Shown here piece after piece: positions 17,446 through 25,840 of a stretch of 64,000 nt of DNA. The first letter of the stretch is position 1. Every line of letters starts with the position of its first letter. Made by a program: the position numbers and the translations under genes. Location: NCBI GenBank assembly GCA_946497035.1, contig CAMMIW010000004.1:54360-118359 (forward strand), in the 5' to 3' direction. The DNA is from an uncultured Eubacteriaceae bacterium. Lineage in GTDB: Bacteria; Bacillota; Clostridia; Lachnospirales; CAG-274. The notes beneath the pieces were generated by a model. That model made no database searches. It was not told where the DNA came from and saw only the letters and a list, made by a program, of their open reading frames with translations.

Positions 17446-18894
17446 ATGTATAGAAGAATAAAGTATTTTTTTACAAATAATCTTTATTGGAAAGCCTTAT
17501 CCGTTTTAATGGCAATTGTTTTATGGTTTGTTGTTATGAATATTAATAATCCTACAGAGATAAAAAGTTTTACATTAAATATAAGCATTTTACACGAAGA
17601 GAAATTAGCAGAAAATAATTTGGCTATTTTAAATATAGATGAGCTAAAAGCTCAAAAAGCAGAAATTAAAATAAAAGGTACTAGAACTGCTTTAGATGAG
17701 CTTAATAAAAGATATAATAAAGAAAACATAAAGCTAACATTAGATTTAGAACAAATATTATCTTATAAAATAGTTGACGAACCTTTAGAAGCTACTATAA
17801 ATTTAAAACCTACAATGCCTAACGTAGCTTATCCTAACAATAATTTTGAAATAGTTAGCTTTTATCCTATAACATCTAATATATATATAGATAAAGTTAT
17901 AACTATACCTAAAAAAATACACCCTAAAACTATTGGCGAAACCAAATCTGGCTATATAGCTTCTGAGCCAGAGCTTTCATCAGAATATATACAAGTTACT
18001 GGACCTAAATCTATTGTAGATAAAATACAAGTAATATATGCAGAGGTAGACCTTACTGATGAAACATCTACAATAAAACAAAATGTAAAGCCAGTAGCTT
18101 ATGATAAAGATGGAAATAAAGTTACAGATGTAAAATTTAACATAGAAAATGTAGAAATAAAAGTTCCTATTAGCGTAGAAGGATTTATAAATATTGTAGA
18201 GCCTACTTTGGTGGGTCAATTACCAGAAGGATATATTGTAGAGGCTATATCTCATAGCCCTAAAACAGTTGAGGTAGTAGGTAGCACAAGCAATTTAAAA
18301 AATCTTACAAAAATAAATTTGCCAAACATAGATATAACAGGACTTACCAAATCTACCCAATTTACATATGATATATCTTCAATATTAAAACAACATAATT
18401 TAAGGCTTAAAAATAGTAGCAATAACAATATTAAAATAAATATATCTATAAAAGAGGCAGCAACAAAATCTATAAATATACCTACTAGTAAAATAAGTAT
18501 ATTAGGTTATGACGATACATTTTTTATAGATATGCCAGAGCAAGTTGTTTTAAATGTTACAGGAGAAGAAAACATTATAAATAGCTTAGATGAAACATTG
18601 TTAAAATGTAATATAGATGTTACTAATCTTACTATAGGTGACCATAATGTTAAAGTTAATGTAGATTTGCCAGAAGGTGTAAAATTTGTTTCTGAGCCAT
18701 ATATTAATATAACGATATCTAATAAAAAAGAAAATGAACAAATAGAAACAAATGAAGAAACTAAATATATAGAAGAACAGTCTTCACAAGATACTACAGA
18801 AGAAGAAGCAAAAATTATATTTGATGAAATAACTACAGAAACAACTAGTCAAACAGAGCAAAATAGTGAAACACAGGATGAAGTAACAACCTAA
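17446..18894 (+). CDS. cdaR: CdaA regulator, YbbR-domain protein
   Basis: CdaR is a membrane-anchored extracytoplasmic protein that binds and modulates CdaA. A short cytoplasmic stretch and one membrane helix (about residues 12-30, WKALSVLMAIVLWFVVMNI) are followed by four YbbR-like beta-rich repeats (about 35-125, 130-225, 232-320 and 330-425), each ending in a K/V-rich strand such as VEVVGSTSNL. The last 55 residues are a Glu/Thr/Gln-rich low-complexity tail, probably disordered. ATG with AAGGAAGAGG; the gap to cdaA is 1 nt. The stop codon abuts a long terminator shared with convergent corA. Confidence 0.9.
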   Translation: MYRRIKYFFTNNLYWKALSVLMAIVLWFVVMNINNPTEIKSFTLNISILHEEKLAENNLAILNIDELKAQKAEIKIKGTRTALDELNKRYNKENIKLTLDLEQILSYKIVDEPLEATINLKPTMPNVAYPNNNFEIVSFYPITSNIYIDKVITIPKKIHPKTIGETKSGYIASEPELSSEYIQVTGPKSIVDKIQVIYAEVDLTDETSTIKQNVKPVAYDKDGNKVTDVKFNIENVEIKVPISVEGFINIVEPTLVGQLPEGYIVEAISHSPKTVEVVGSTSNLKNLTKINLPNIDITGLTKSTQFTYDISSILKQHNLRLKNSSNNNIKINISIKEAATKSINIPTSKISILGYDDTFFIDMPEQVVLNVTGEENIINSLDETLLKCNIDVTNLTIGDHNVKVNVDLPEGVKFVSEPYINITISNKKENEQIETNEETKYIEEQSSQDTTEEEAKIIFDEITTETTSQTEQNSETQDEVTT

Positions 18895-18944
18895 AAAAAA
18901 TATGTTTTAAAAAGCCAAAAAGGGCTTTTTAAAACATATTTTTT
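18895..18944. terminator. Bidirectional terminator cdaR / corA
   Basis: A perfect 22-bp stem (arms 18895-18916 and 18923-18944, apex GCC AAAAAG GGC) with A-runs on one side and T-runs on the other, so it can work in both directions. It begins at the base after the cdaR stop and overlaps the last five codons and stop of corA on the other strand. Confidence 0.92.
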
Positions 18945-19867
18945 TTAGACATAATTTTTGTAACTAAAAGACATATACCAATTGAGCCTAAAATAATCCA
19001 TATAAATGCAAGAGGATTATCTGAAAAAGGCACAGGAACATTCATACCAAAAAAGCTAGATATTATAGTAGGTATAGCCATAATAATAGTTATAGATGTT
19101 AAAACTTTCATAACAATATTTAAGTTGTTTGATATAATTGAAGCAAAAGCATCCATTGTACCTGCTAATATATCGCTATATATTTTGGCCATTTCTATAG
19201 CTTGTTTATTTTCTATAATAGTATCTTCTAAAAGCTCTTTATCTTCTTCATATTTTTTTATAAAATCGTATCTTAAAAGCTTTTCCATAACAAGCTCGTT
19301 AGATTTTAAAGATGTAGAAAAATATACCAAGCTTTTTTCTAATGTTAAAAGTTGTATAAGCTCTTTATTTTTCATAGATTTATGGAGCTCATTTTCTATA
19401 ATGTTACTTTGTTTATCTATTCTTTTTAGAAAATATAAATATAAAGAAGCATTTTTATATAAAATTTGCAAAACAAATCTAGATCTTTTATAAGTGAAAA
19501 AAGTTTTAACACGATTTTTTATAAAAGGATCTAATACAAGAGTATCGTTTAGAGAAACAGTTATAATAGCTTTATCTGTAGTTATAATACCTATAGGTAA
19601 AGTTTCATATATGTTAGACTCTCTATCTTTTGATATACAAGGTGTATCTACCAAAATAAGAAAATGGTTATTTTCATCATCTAGCTCTATTCTAGAGCGT
19701 TCTTCTTCATCTAGAGCGGCGTGTATAAAATCTGGATCTATATTTAGCTCGTTAGATATATAGTTTACTTCTTTTAAAGAAGGGTTTACCATATTTATCC
19801 AAACACCTTCTTGGATATTATCTGTTTCTATAAGTTCTTTGTTTGAAGATATATACATTTTTATCAT
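18929..19867 (-). CDS. corA: CorA-family magnesium/divalent cation channel
   Basis: A 312-residue member of the CorA/MIT pentameric channel family for Mg2+ (sometimes Co2+/Ni2+). A large N-terminal cytoplasmic domain with long helices (to about 250) is followed by two membrane helices. The pore signature GMN occurs as SFFGMNVPV (about 268-276) and a second helix AFIWIILGSIGICLLVTKIM precedes a basic tail. ATG start with AAGGAGG. The leader contains a small uORF and a two-helix structure (annotated separately), suggesting post-initiation control. The 3' end is built into the shared terminator. Confidence 0.93.
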   Translation of the reverse strand: MIKMYISSNKELIETDNIQEGVWINMVNPSLKEVNYISNELNIDPDFIHAALDEEERSRIELDDENNHFLILVDTPCISKDRESNIYETLPIGIITTDKAIITVSLNDTLVLDPFIKNRVKTFFTYKRSRFVLQILYKNASLYLYFLKRIDKQSNIIENELHKSMKNKELIQLLTLEKSLVYFSTSLKSNELVMEKLLRYDFIKKYEEDKELLEDTIIENKQAIEMAKIYSDILAGTMDAFASIISNNLNIVMKVLTSITIIMAIPTIISSFFGMNVPVPFSDNPLAFIWIILGSIGICLLVTKIMSKKNMF

Positions 19868-19879
19868 TTTATTTCCTCC

Positions 19880-19990
19880 TTAAAAGTCCTTATAAAAATA
19901 GGAAATATAAAAATAAAGGCAAATCCTAAATTTATGGACTATATTGTAAATATTTAATTTTTTATAATAATACTTGGGTATACCGTCCAT
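19880..19990 (-). CDS. Candidate 36-residue leader peptide upstream of corA
   Basis: ATG at 19990-19988 is preceded by AGGTG about 6 nt away, and the frame runs 36 codons to a TAA at 19882-19880. The stop is embedded in corA's Shine-Dalgarno (TAAGGAGG), a typical coupling geometry. The product begins MDGIPKYYYKKLNIYN, is rich in Tyr, Lys and Phe, and resembles no protein I know. Its start codon sits in the 5' arm of the leader's inner helix, so ribosomes would disrupt that helix. Small leader peptides control mgtA and corA in enterics, but no homology is implied. It could be a chance ORF. Confidence 0.35.
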   Translation of the reverse strand: MDGIPKYYYKKLNIYNIVHKFRICLYFYISYFYKDF

Positions 19991-20007
19991 AAAATCACCT
20001 GCCTTTA
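19914..20007 (-). promoter_or_regulatory. Structured 5' leader of corA (possible attenuator or metal-responsive RNA)
   Basis: In the minus-strand transcript an outer helix TAAAGGCA/TGCCTTTA (20007-20000 with 19921-19914) encloses an inner 9-bp helix TTTATGGAC/GTCCATAAA (19993-19985 with 19939-19931). These are separated by an asymmetric internal loop and capped by a 45-nt loop containing the palindrome GGTATACC. The outer helix is followed at once by ATTTTTATATTTCC, giving terminator character. It does not match the M-box, yybP-ykoY, NiCo or ydaO consensus as I know them. Confidence 0.45.
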
Positions 20008-20025
20008 AAAATAGTCTTTTATAAT

Positions 20026-20054
20026 ATTTTAAATGATTTATCTAATTTTGGCAA
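20026..20054 (-). promoter_or_regulatory. Sigma-A promoter of the corA leader
   Basis: Minus strand TTGCCA (20054-20049), 17-nt spacer, TAAAAT (20031-20026). Initiation about 7 nt downstream would give a leader of roughly 150 nt containing the whole structure and the uORF. Confidence 0.55.
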
Positions 20055-20084
20055 GCCTTATTTAATATGAGATTGAATGATACT

Positions 20085-21080
20085 TTATATAGTTGTATAT
20101 TTTATAATTAATAATTCTACTGATAGTTCGTCTGGTGCTTGTCCTGTTTTTATTTTATTATCAATGTTTAAGCAATCTTGTAAGGCTTGTAATAATATTT
20201 TTATAGAAAAATTTTTACTTTGTTTAATAGCTTCTTTAACTATAAAATCTTTTAGCCCTAGCTCAGACGCAATGCTAGATATATTATAATTTTTATTGTA
20301 TAAATATTTTGTTTGTAATATAATTCTAAATTGTCTTGCTATCATATTCAAAATAATAAAAGGAGATGTTTTATTTAAAATTAAATTTTGATAAGTTTGT
20401 ATAGCTTTATCCATATTTTTATTTGCCATAAAATTTATAAGCTCAAATATTTTGCTTTCTATAGATTTTGTGCAAATAGCATCTATATCATTTATAGTTA
20501 TTTTGTTATTATTATTTTTAAATGATATAAGCTTATTTATCTCGTTTAAAAGAACATCCATATTATAACTAACATTTCTTATAAGGTATAAAGCTTCTTT
20601 AGATGTTATATTTTTATTATTATCTTTAAATATATTTAATATCCAATTTATTAAATCACTTTCTGTAGATAAATTCATTTGATGAAATGTGCCTATATTA
20701 TTTATAGTTTTACATATTTTTAATTTTTTATCTATTTTTTCTTCTATAAAAATAATAATAGTTGTTTTAGGCATATTATGTAAATATTTTTCTAGATTAG
20801 TTGTATCATCTTTTCTACCTTCAAAAAGTAAACCACTGTTTTTTATTATAACAAGCCTATATTGGCTCATAAATGGCATAGTATCACAAGCATCTATTAT
20901 TTGTGATATATTAATAGTTTTACCTTCAAAAATATGAAAATTCATCATTTTTAATTCATCGCTTATAATAGCAGAAGTTAATTTTTTTTCATAAAGGTTT
21001 TTTAAATATTCTTCTTCTCCAAATATAACATATATATTAGAAAAAATTTTATCTTTTATATTATTTTCTAAATTTTTCAA
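20085..21080 (-). CDS. holA: DNA polymerase III delta subunit
   Basis: HolA opens the beta clamp as part of the clamp loader. The 331-residue protein has the expected three-domain layout: an N-terminal AAA+-like domain without a functional P-loop (IYVIFGEEEYLKNLYEKKL, about 17-35), a helical middle (KFNDLLNEINKL-like segment seen as DVLLNEINKLISF), and a C-terminal collar domain (IILNMIARQFRIILQTKYL). Overall sequence is diverged, as usual for delta. The start is TTG with AGGAGTG upstream. It lies 18 nt after comEC, the classic comEC-holA neighbourhood of Firmicutes; rpsT, which often follows, is not here. Confidence 0.9.
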   Translation of the reverse strand: MKNLENNIKDKIFSNIYVIFGEEEYLKNLYEKKLTSAIISDELKMMNFHIFEGKTINISQIIDACDTMPFMSQYRLVIIKNSGLLFEGRKDDTTNLEKYLHNMPKTTIIIFIEEKIDKKLKICKTINNIGTFHQMNLSTESDLINWILNIFKDNNKNITSKEALYLIRNVSYNMDVLLNEINKLISFKNNNNKITINDIDAICTKSIESKIFELINFMANKNMDKAIQTYQNLILNKTSPFIILNMIARQFRIILQTKYLYNKNYNISSIASELGLKDFIVKEAIKQSKNFSIKILLQALQDCLNIDNKIKTGQAPDELSVELLIIKYTTI

Positions 21081-21098
21081 AATTTATCACTCCTAAAA

Positions 21099-23360
21099 TT
21101 ATTTTTGCAAGCTAGTTATTTTATAATTATTTTTATAAAATTTTATAGTTATAGCTTTATTTTTATCTGTTCTATAAATATTAATGTTATTATCTTTAAG
21201 AGTTTTTAAAGTTTCATCACTAGGGTGGTTATACATATTGTCTTTTTTACAAGATATTAAAGCATCTTTAGGGTTTACACTTTTTATAAAACTATTTGTA
21301 GAAGAAGTTTTAGAGCCGTGATGTGCTACTTTTAATATGTTAGAAGATAAATTTATATTATTATTTAATATAAAATTTTCAGCTTCTTTTTCTATATCTC
21401 CTGTAAATAGCATAGAGTTATTTTTATATGTTAATTTTAAAACAATAGAGTTGTTATTATCTTCATCATCTAAAAAATTTATATTAGGGTGTAATATATC
21501 AAATTTTAAATCTTTTCCTAAAGTAAGGGAGTCTCCATTTTTTACAAAATATATAGGTATGTTATTTTGTTTAGCTTTATATAAAATAGTGTTATAGTTT
21601 TCATCTTTTGTATTATTTATAGGTAAAAATAAATTGTTTATTTTAATTTTATCTATAATTTCTATTATACCTTTTATATGATCGCTATCATTATGGCTTA
21701 CAAAAACAAAATCTATAGCTTCAATACCATTACTTTTTAAATAAGGCAATACAACGTTTTCTCCTGTAGAAAAATTGTGGCTACCACCACCATCTATTAA
21801 AAATACACCATCATTATTTATACCAACTATGCTATCTCCTTGTCCAATATCTAACATAGTTACAGTAAAAGGTTTTGGTATAAAAGAAGCTAATATTAAA
21901 CATATAGTAAATATACTTATACCAATATTTATAAATTTTTTACGGCTTTTAATTAAATATTTATCATAAAAAGTGTAGCCTATGAAAAATAACATAATAT
22001 ATAAACCTACTACAACTATAAAATGTGGCTTACCTATAAGAATATTGTTAAAATCCATATTTTCTATTATTTTACAAGTATATGTAAAAAATCTAAGTAT
22101 ATAATAAACAGTACCTATTAAAAATTTGGCAAAAGGTATGCTAAACATACCAACAATAGTAGATATAAAGCCTATTATAACTACTATAGACATAAAAGGT
22201 ATAATTAATATATTTAAAAATGTATCTAAAACATTAAAATTATAAAAATAATAAGCGGTTATAGGTTTTATAGCCAAACATACAAAAAAAGAAGTAATAA
22301 AAGAACTTAATATACCTTTTATATTATAAATATGACATATTCTACCACCCAAAAATGCTATAGAAAAAACAGACACATAAGAATATAAAAAGCCTATATC
22401 AAAAATATAATAAGGGTTTATAAATAATAAAATTATAGCAGATAGGCTAATAGACGATATAAAATCTGCATCTCTAAAAAGTATGTAAGATAATAAAACT
22501 GTTATACACATAATAGTTGCTCTTACCGTTGATAAGCTACCACCTGTAAAAATACAATAAAAAACTAATATAAAAATAACAAATATATAGCCAAATCTTT
22601 TATGAACAAATTTAAAAATTTTAGTTAAAAACAAACATAATATACCAATATGTAAACCAGATATGGCTAATATATGATAAATGCCTGATGTTCTATATAA
22701 ATCTATTGTCTCTTCATCTAAAAATTGTTTTTCACCTAAAATCATAGCTTTTAAAATATTACTTTCTGTTTTAGGTAATATTTCGTCATATATTTTGCAA
22801 ATATTATCTTTTAAATTTGATAAATATAGCTTAAACTTATTTTGCCCTAAAACATTTATATTATCTGCATATAATTTATAATCTATATTATCTATTTTAA
22901 AATTTAACTGTTCGTTATAGCTATTAGGATTAGATTTTTTATTAGGATAATATATAGTGCCACTAGCATATATTTTAGATCCTATTTTAACATTATATAA
23001 ATAATCGGTATAAACTAAAATATTTAATTTTTTATTTTCATTATTAATAGATTTTGTAGAAACTTTTATTTTATATTTATCGTTAGAAGTTTTTTCTATA
23101 GTTTTTACATTGCCAGTAATATTTATTTTTTCTTTTTCTTTTAAAGGATAAGACAAGCTATTAAAATATGTTAAAAAATAGGCCAGCAATGTAAATAATA
23201 TTAAATATTTAGGAAATTTTATTTTATATATTTTGCTAAAATATAAGGATAAAAATAATAATAGCAAAAAGAAAATTAGTTTTATGTAAATATTAAACAT
23301 AAAATAACACAATATGCCTAATATAAAAAATATTAAAACAAATAATAAAGGTCTTTTCAT
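21099..23360 (-). CDS. comEC: ComEC/Rec2 competence DNA channel
   Basis: ComEC forms the inner-membrane channel that moves single-stranded DNA into the cell in transformation. Of 753 residues, the N-terminus has closely spaced hydrophobic segments and an OB-like DUF4131 region (about 60-170). The polytopic Competence domain follows (about 190-460; GISGLHIGILC-type motif seen as LAISGLHIGIL). The C-terminal 260 residues are a metallo-beta-lactamase-like domain with LDIGQGDSIV, SHNDSDHIKG (HxDxDH) and HHGSKTSS, probably the nuclease that removes one strand. comEA lies about 3 kb upstream. The 5' region is unusual: no Shine-Dalgarno adjoins the ATG and a 14-bp hairpin intervenes. Confidence 0.95.
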   Translation of the reverse strand: MKRPLLFVLIFFILGILCYFMFNIYIKLIFFLLLLFLSLYFSKIYKIKFPKYLILFTLLAYFLTYFNSLSYPLKEKEKINITGNVKTIEKTSNDKYKIKVSTKSINNENKKLNILVYTDYLYNVKIGSKIYASGTIYYPNKKSNPNSYNEQLNFKIDNIDYKLYADNINVLGQNKFKLYLSNLKDNICKIYDEILPKTESNILKAMILGEKQFLDEETIDLYRTSGIYHILAISGLHIGILCLFLTKIFKFVHKRFGYIFVIFILVFYCIFTGGSLSTVRATIMCITVLLSYILFRDADFISSISLSAIILLFINPYYIFDIGFLYSYVSVFSIAFLGGRICHIYNIKGILSSFITSFFVCLAIKPITAYYFYNFNVLDTFLNILIIPFMSIVVIIGFISTIVGMFSIPFAKFLIGTVYYILRFFTYTCKIIENMDFNNILIGKPHFIVVVGLYIMLFFIGYTFYDKYLIKSRKKFINIGISIFTICLILASFIPKPFTVTMLDIGQGDSIVGINNDGVFLIDGGGSHNFSTGENVVLPYLKSNGIEAIDFVFVSHNDSDHIKGIIEIIDKIKINNLFLPINNTKDENYNTILYKAKQNNIPIYFVKNGDSLTLGKDLKFDILHPNINFLDDEDNNNSIVLKLTYKNNSMLFTGDIEKEAENFILNNNINLSSNILKVAHHGSKTSSTNSFIKSVNPKDALISCKKDNMYNHPSDETLKTLKDNNINIYRTDKNKAITIKFYKNNYKITSLQK

Positions 23361-23415
23361 AACATAATTTATAAAAGAAAGGTTATAAAAATTTAACCTT
23401 TCTTTTATTTCTCCT
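23358..23415 (-). promoter_or_regulatory. comEC ribosome binding region with hairpin between Shine-Dalgarno and ATG
   Basis: On the mRNA, AGGAG (23415-23411) is followed by 2 nt and then a perfect 14-bp hairpin with arms ATAAAAGAAAGGTT (23408-23395) and AACCTTTCTTTTAT (23384-23371). Ten more nt lead to the comEC ATG (23360-23358). The linear SD-ATG distance is 50 nt; folding shortens the effective distance to about 12 nt. An extra ATG TTA TGA mini-ORF overlaps the comEC start (ATGA). The stem is not followed by a T-run on this strand, so it is a poor terminator. Confidence 0.5.
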
Positions 23416-23423
23416 ATAATATT

Positions 23424-24377
23424 TTAGTTATTTTTTGTTTCTATTATACTTTCATATCTACCCAAAGGTTGGCTAATATCAATACTATTGTTGTTAAGGT
23501 TCATTTTTTCTCCGTCTATTAAAAATTGAACTTTATTAACAGTATTAAGGTTGGTTAAAGAATTTACAATAGAATATATAGCTAATTTTTCTTCATTTTT
23601 GTTTGATGAAAGTTTTGTTATAAAATCTGAGCTTAAATCTACATAACATATGCTATCTTCTGTTTTTATATTTCTTATTTTTGTTTCAGATGGTATAGTT
23701 TTAATATTTTTATCATTTTTAGGCCCTTTTATAAGCTCTTCAACAATATATAGCTCCATACTTTTATTTTGCTTTACTTCTATATGTCTATTTTCTTCTA
23801 TTAATTTATTATTTTGATTAGCAAAATATAGAGTAACTTTTTCTCGTTCTATTTTATCTGGCGATATAACAGGGTTTAAAATAATGTTGTTACGGTTAAA
23901 AAAATCTAAATCTTTATATAAATTTAAAGGTATGTTATCTACATATATTTTTACGTTGTTTACAAAATTAGTTTCTGTTATTGTCCAAACAAAACTAGCT
24001 CTTAAAATTAATTTTTCAACATCTGAAAGCTTGTTATAATGGTTAGAAAAATTTATATGTAAATTATAATCTGATAGGTTATAATTTAAAATAGTTAGCT
24101 CTTTTGGTATAGTAGATTTTAAATTTGAAGATTTTGGAGCAGATTTCATTTCTTTAAATATATCATCTACAAAAGTATCTTTTCTTAGGTTTAATATTTT
24201 TTCTTCATAAGAAAGGTTGTTATTTAATTTATCATAATAATATATTTTTATATATTTATTATTATTTGAATTATTATTTTTTACAATTGCTATGATAAAA
24301 GATATTATAGAGATAATAAAAATAGTAGTTATAACAGAAATTACACCAAACAAAAATAATTTTTTATTATTTTTCAT
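23424..24377 (-). CDS. GerMN-domain protein (GerM/LpqB-like)
   Basis: A 317-residue exported protein with an N-terminal membrane anchor (about residues 8-32, LFGVISVITTIFIISIISFI) and two GerMN domains (about 55-160 and 180-300). Each repeat shows the pattern of this family: a helix with LRKDTFVDDIFKEM or ELYIVEELIKGP, then PKELTILNY or PSETKIRNI, a YVDLSSDF-type strand, and VQFLIDGE at the end. GerM acts in spore cortex formation or germination in Bacillus; in actinobacteria LpqB modulates the adjacent MtrAB two-component system. Here too it directly follows a response regulator/histidine kinase pair, so a similar accessory role is possible (inference). Confidence 0.8.
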   Translation of the reverse strand: MKNNKKLFLFGVISVITTIFIISIISFIIAIVKNNNSNNNKYIKIYYYDKLNNNLSYEEKILNLRKDTFVDDIFKEMKSAPKSSNLKSTIPKELTILNYNLSDYNLHINFSNHYNKLSDVEKLILRASFVWTITETNFVNNVKIYVDNIPLNLYKDLDFFNRNNIILNPVISPDKIEREKVTLYFANQNNKLIEENRHIEVKQNKSMELYIVEELIKGPKNDKNIKTIPSETKIRNIKTEDSICYVDLSSDFITKLSSNKNEEKLAIYSIVNSLTNLNTVNKVQFLIDGEKMNLNNNSIDISQPLGRYESIIETKNN

Positions 24378-24394
24378 ATTTCCTCCTATATAAA

Positions 24395-25840
24395 TTATTC
24401 AGATTTTTCTGCAAATTTTATAGGTATTCTAACTATAAATGTAGAACCTTCTCCTTCTTTGCTAGATACTTTAATGCTACCTTTGTGTAATATTACAGTA
24501 GAATGGGTAATAGAAAGCCCAAGTCCTGTGCCACCTGTTTCTCTATCTCTAGTTTTATCAACTCTATAAAATCTATTAAATATTTTAGTTTGTTCTTCTT
24601 CATTTATACCTATACCTGTATCTGTAACAGTTATAAATGCATTTTGGTGATCACAATCTAAAGTAACTTTAACGCTACCTTCACTATTTGTATATTTTAT
24701 AGCATTTTCCACAAGGTTAGATATTGCTAGACTAAGCTTCATTTCATCTGCATCTACTATTATGTTTTTTAAATATTCTTTAGATAATGTTATATTTTTT
24801 TGCTCTGCTAAAGGTGTGAGCCTTTTTAAAATATCATCTAACATTTTATCTAGGTTAGTTTCTGATATATTAAGCCCTGCTTCTCTGTAGTCTAGTTTAA
24901 CTAGGGCTAAAAGGTTGTTAACTATTTCTGTCATTCTGTCTATCTCTGAATTTATATCTTGTAAAAATTCTATATACATTTCTGAAGGTATATCTTCTTG
25001 TAATAATATAGAATCGCTTAAAACTTTTATAGAGCTAAGAGGGGTTTTTAGTTCGTGAGATACATTAGAAACAAACTCTTGCCTAGAGGCATCTATTTGT
25101 TCAAGCTTTTCTGTCATAGTGTTAAATGCTTCACCTAATTGGGCTATTTCGTTGTTACCGCTTATTTTTACTCTTTGATGTAATTGTCCGTCTGCTATTT
25201 CATTTATACTTTTTAAAATTTTCTTTAAAGGGGCGATAACTATTTCAGATGTAAAAAAGACGGCTATACCAATAATAATGCTTATAAATATAGTTAACAT
25301 AAACCATTTTTGGCTAACACCAGCTATTAATAGCTCTGATGTTTCAAAAGACGATACTAATAAAACAACGCCTTTTTTATGAGAATATGGGTCTTCTATA
25401 TAGCTAGATGCATATAATGTGCCTTGATCTTTATAATAATTTGTATTGCTTTTACCATCTAAAGATAAGGTTACTTCAGGTATTAAAAAAGTTTTGCCAT
25501 TAGCAGAATTATTTGTATCTAAAATAACAATACCATTATTATCTATTATTAATATTCTAAATTCTTCTTCTAGGCTTTTTTCTTCTAAAATAGATAAAAG
25601 CTCATCTTTTTTTTCATCATTATATAAATAGTTACCTTCTTGTATCATAACAGCTATTTTATTAGCTTGATAGAGTAAATCTCTTTCATCTATATCTTTA
25701 AAGTAAGTTTCCATTGTGTTTTTCATTATGTTAGAAAAAAACACTAATGGAAAAAAGCTTATAAAAAAGAAACATACAAAAAGTTTTGCTCTAATGCTTT
25801 GATACCATTTAACTTTTGTATTACTGAAAATAATAACCAA
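24395..25840 (-). CDS. Membrane sensor histidine kinase (PhoR/WalK type)
   Basis: The 481 residues comprise TM1 (about 20-36), an extracytoplasmic sensor domain resembling a Cache/PAS fold (about 40-178), TM2 (about 180-198), HAMP (about 200-252), a HisKA dimerisation domain with SHELKTPLSS (His262), and HATPase_c with N-box NLVENAIKYT, DTGIGI and GGTGLGLS. Together with the upstream OmpR-type regulator it forms a two-component system. The signal is unknown. The start is uncertain: the longest frame begins with TTG at 25840, overlapping the regulator by 20 nt with GGGGAG directly abutting it, too close for a normal ribosome binding site; an ATT a few codons in would be better spaced. Coupled translation is likely. 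Confidence 0.9.
   Translation of the reverse strand: MVIIFSNTKVKWYQSIRAKLFVCFFFISFFPLVFFSNIMKNTMETYFKDIDERDLLYQANKIAVMIQEGNYLYNDEKKDELLSILEEKSLEEEFRILIIDNNGIVILDTNNSANGKTFLIPEVTLSLDGKSNTNYYKDQGTLYASSYIEDPYSHKKGVVLLVSSFETSELLIAGVSQKWFMLTIFISIIIGIAVFFTSEIVIAPLKKILKSINEIADGQLHQRVKISGNNEIAQLGEAFNTMTEKLEQIDASRQEFVSNVSHELKTPLSSIKVLSDSILLQEDIPSEMYIEFLQDINSEIDRMTEIVNNLLALVKLDYREAGLNISETNLDKMLDDILKRLTPLAEQKNITLSKEYLKNIIVDADEMKLSLAISNLVENAIKYTNSEGSVKVTLDCDHQNAFITVTDTGIGINEEEQTKIFNRFYRVDKTRDRETGGTGLGLSITHSTVILHKGSIKVSSKEGEGSTFIVRIPIKFAEKSE

Noticed and set aside
19868..20040. M-box, ydaO, yybP-ykoY or NiCo riboswitch upstream of corA
   Set aside because: Helices are present but none of the conserved sequence blocks of these classes could be matched, so only a structured leader is claimed.
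23371..23408. The gerM-comEC hairpin as an ordinary terminator
   Set aside because: The stem is strong, but on the minus strand it is followed by AAATTATGTT rather than a T-run, and comEC would lose its transcription; kept as a translation-initiation candidate instead.
24395..25840. Naming the two-component pair walK/walR
   Set aside because: Domain order fits, but the usual walHIJ neighbours are absent and many PhoP/PhoR-like pairs look the same. A generic name is safer.
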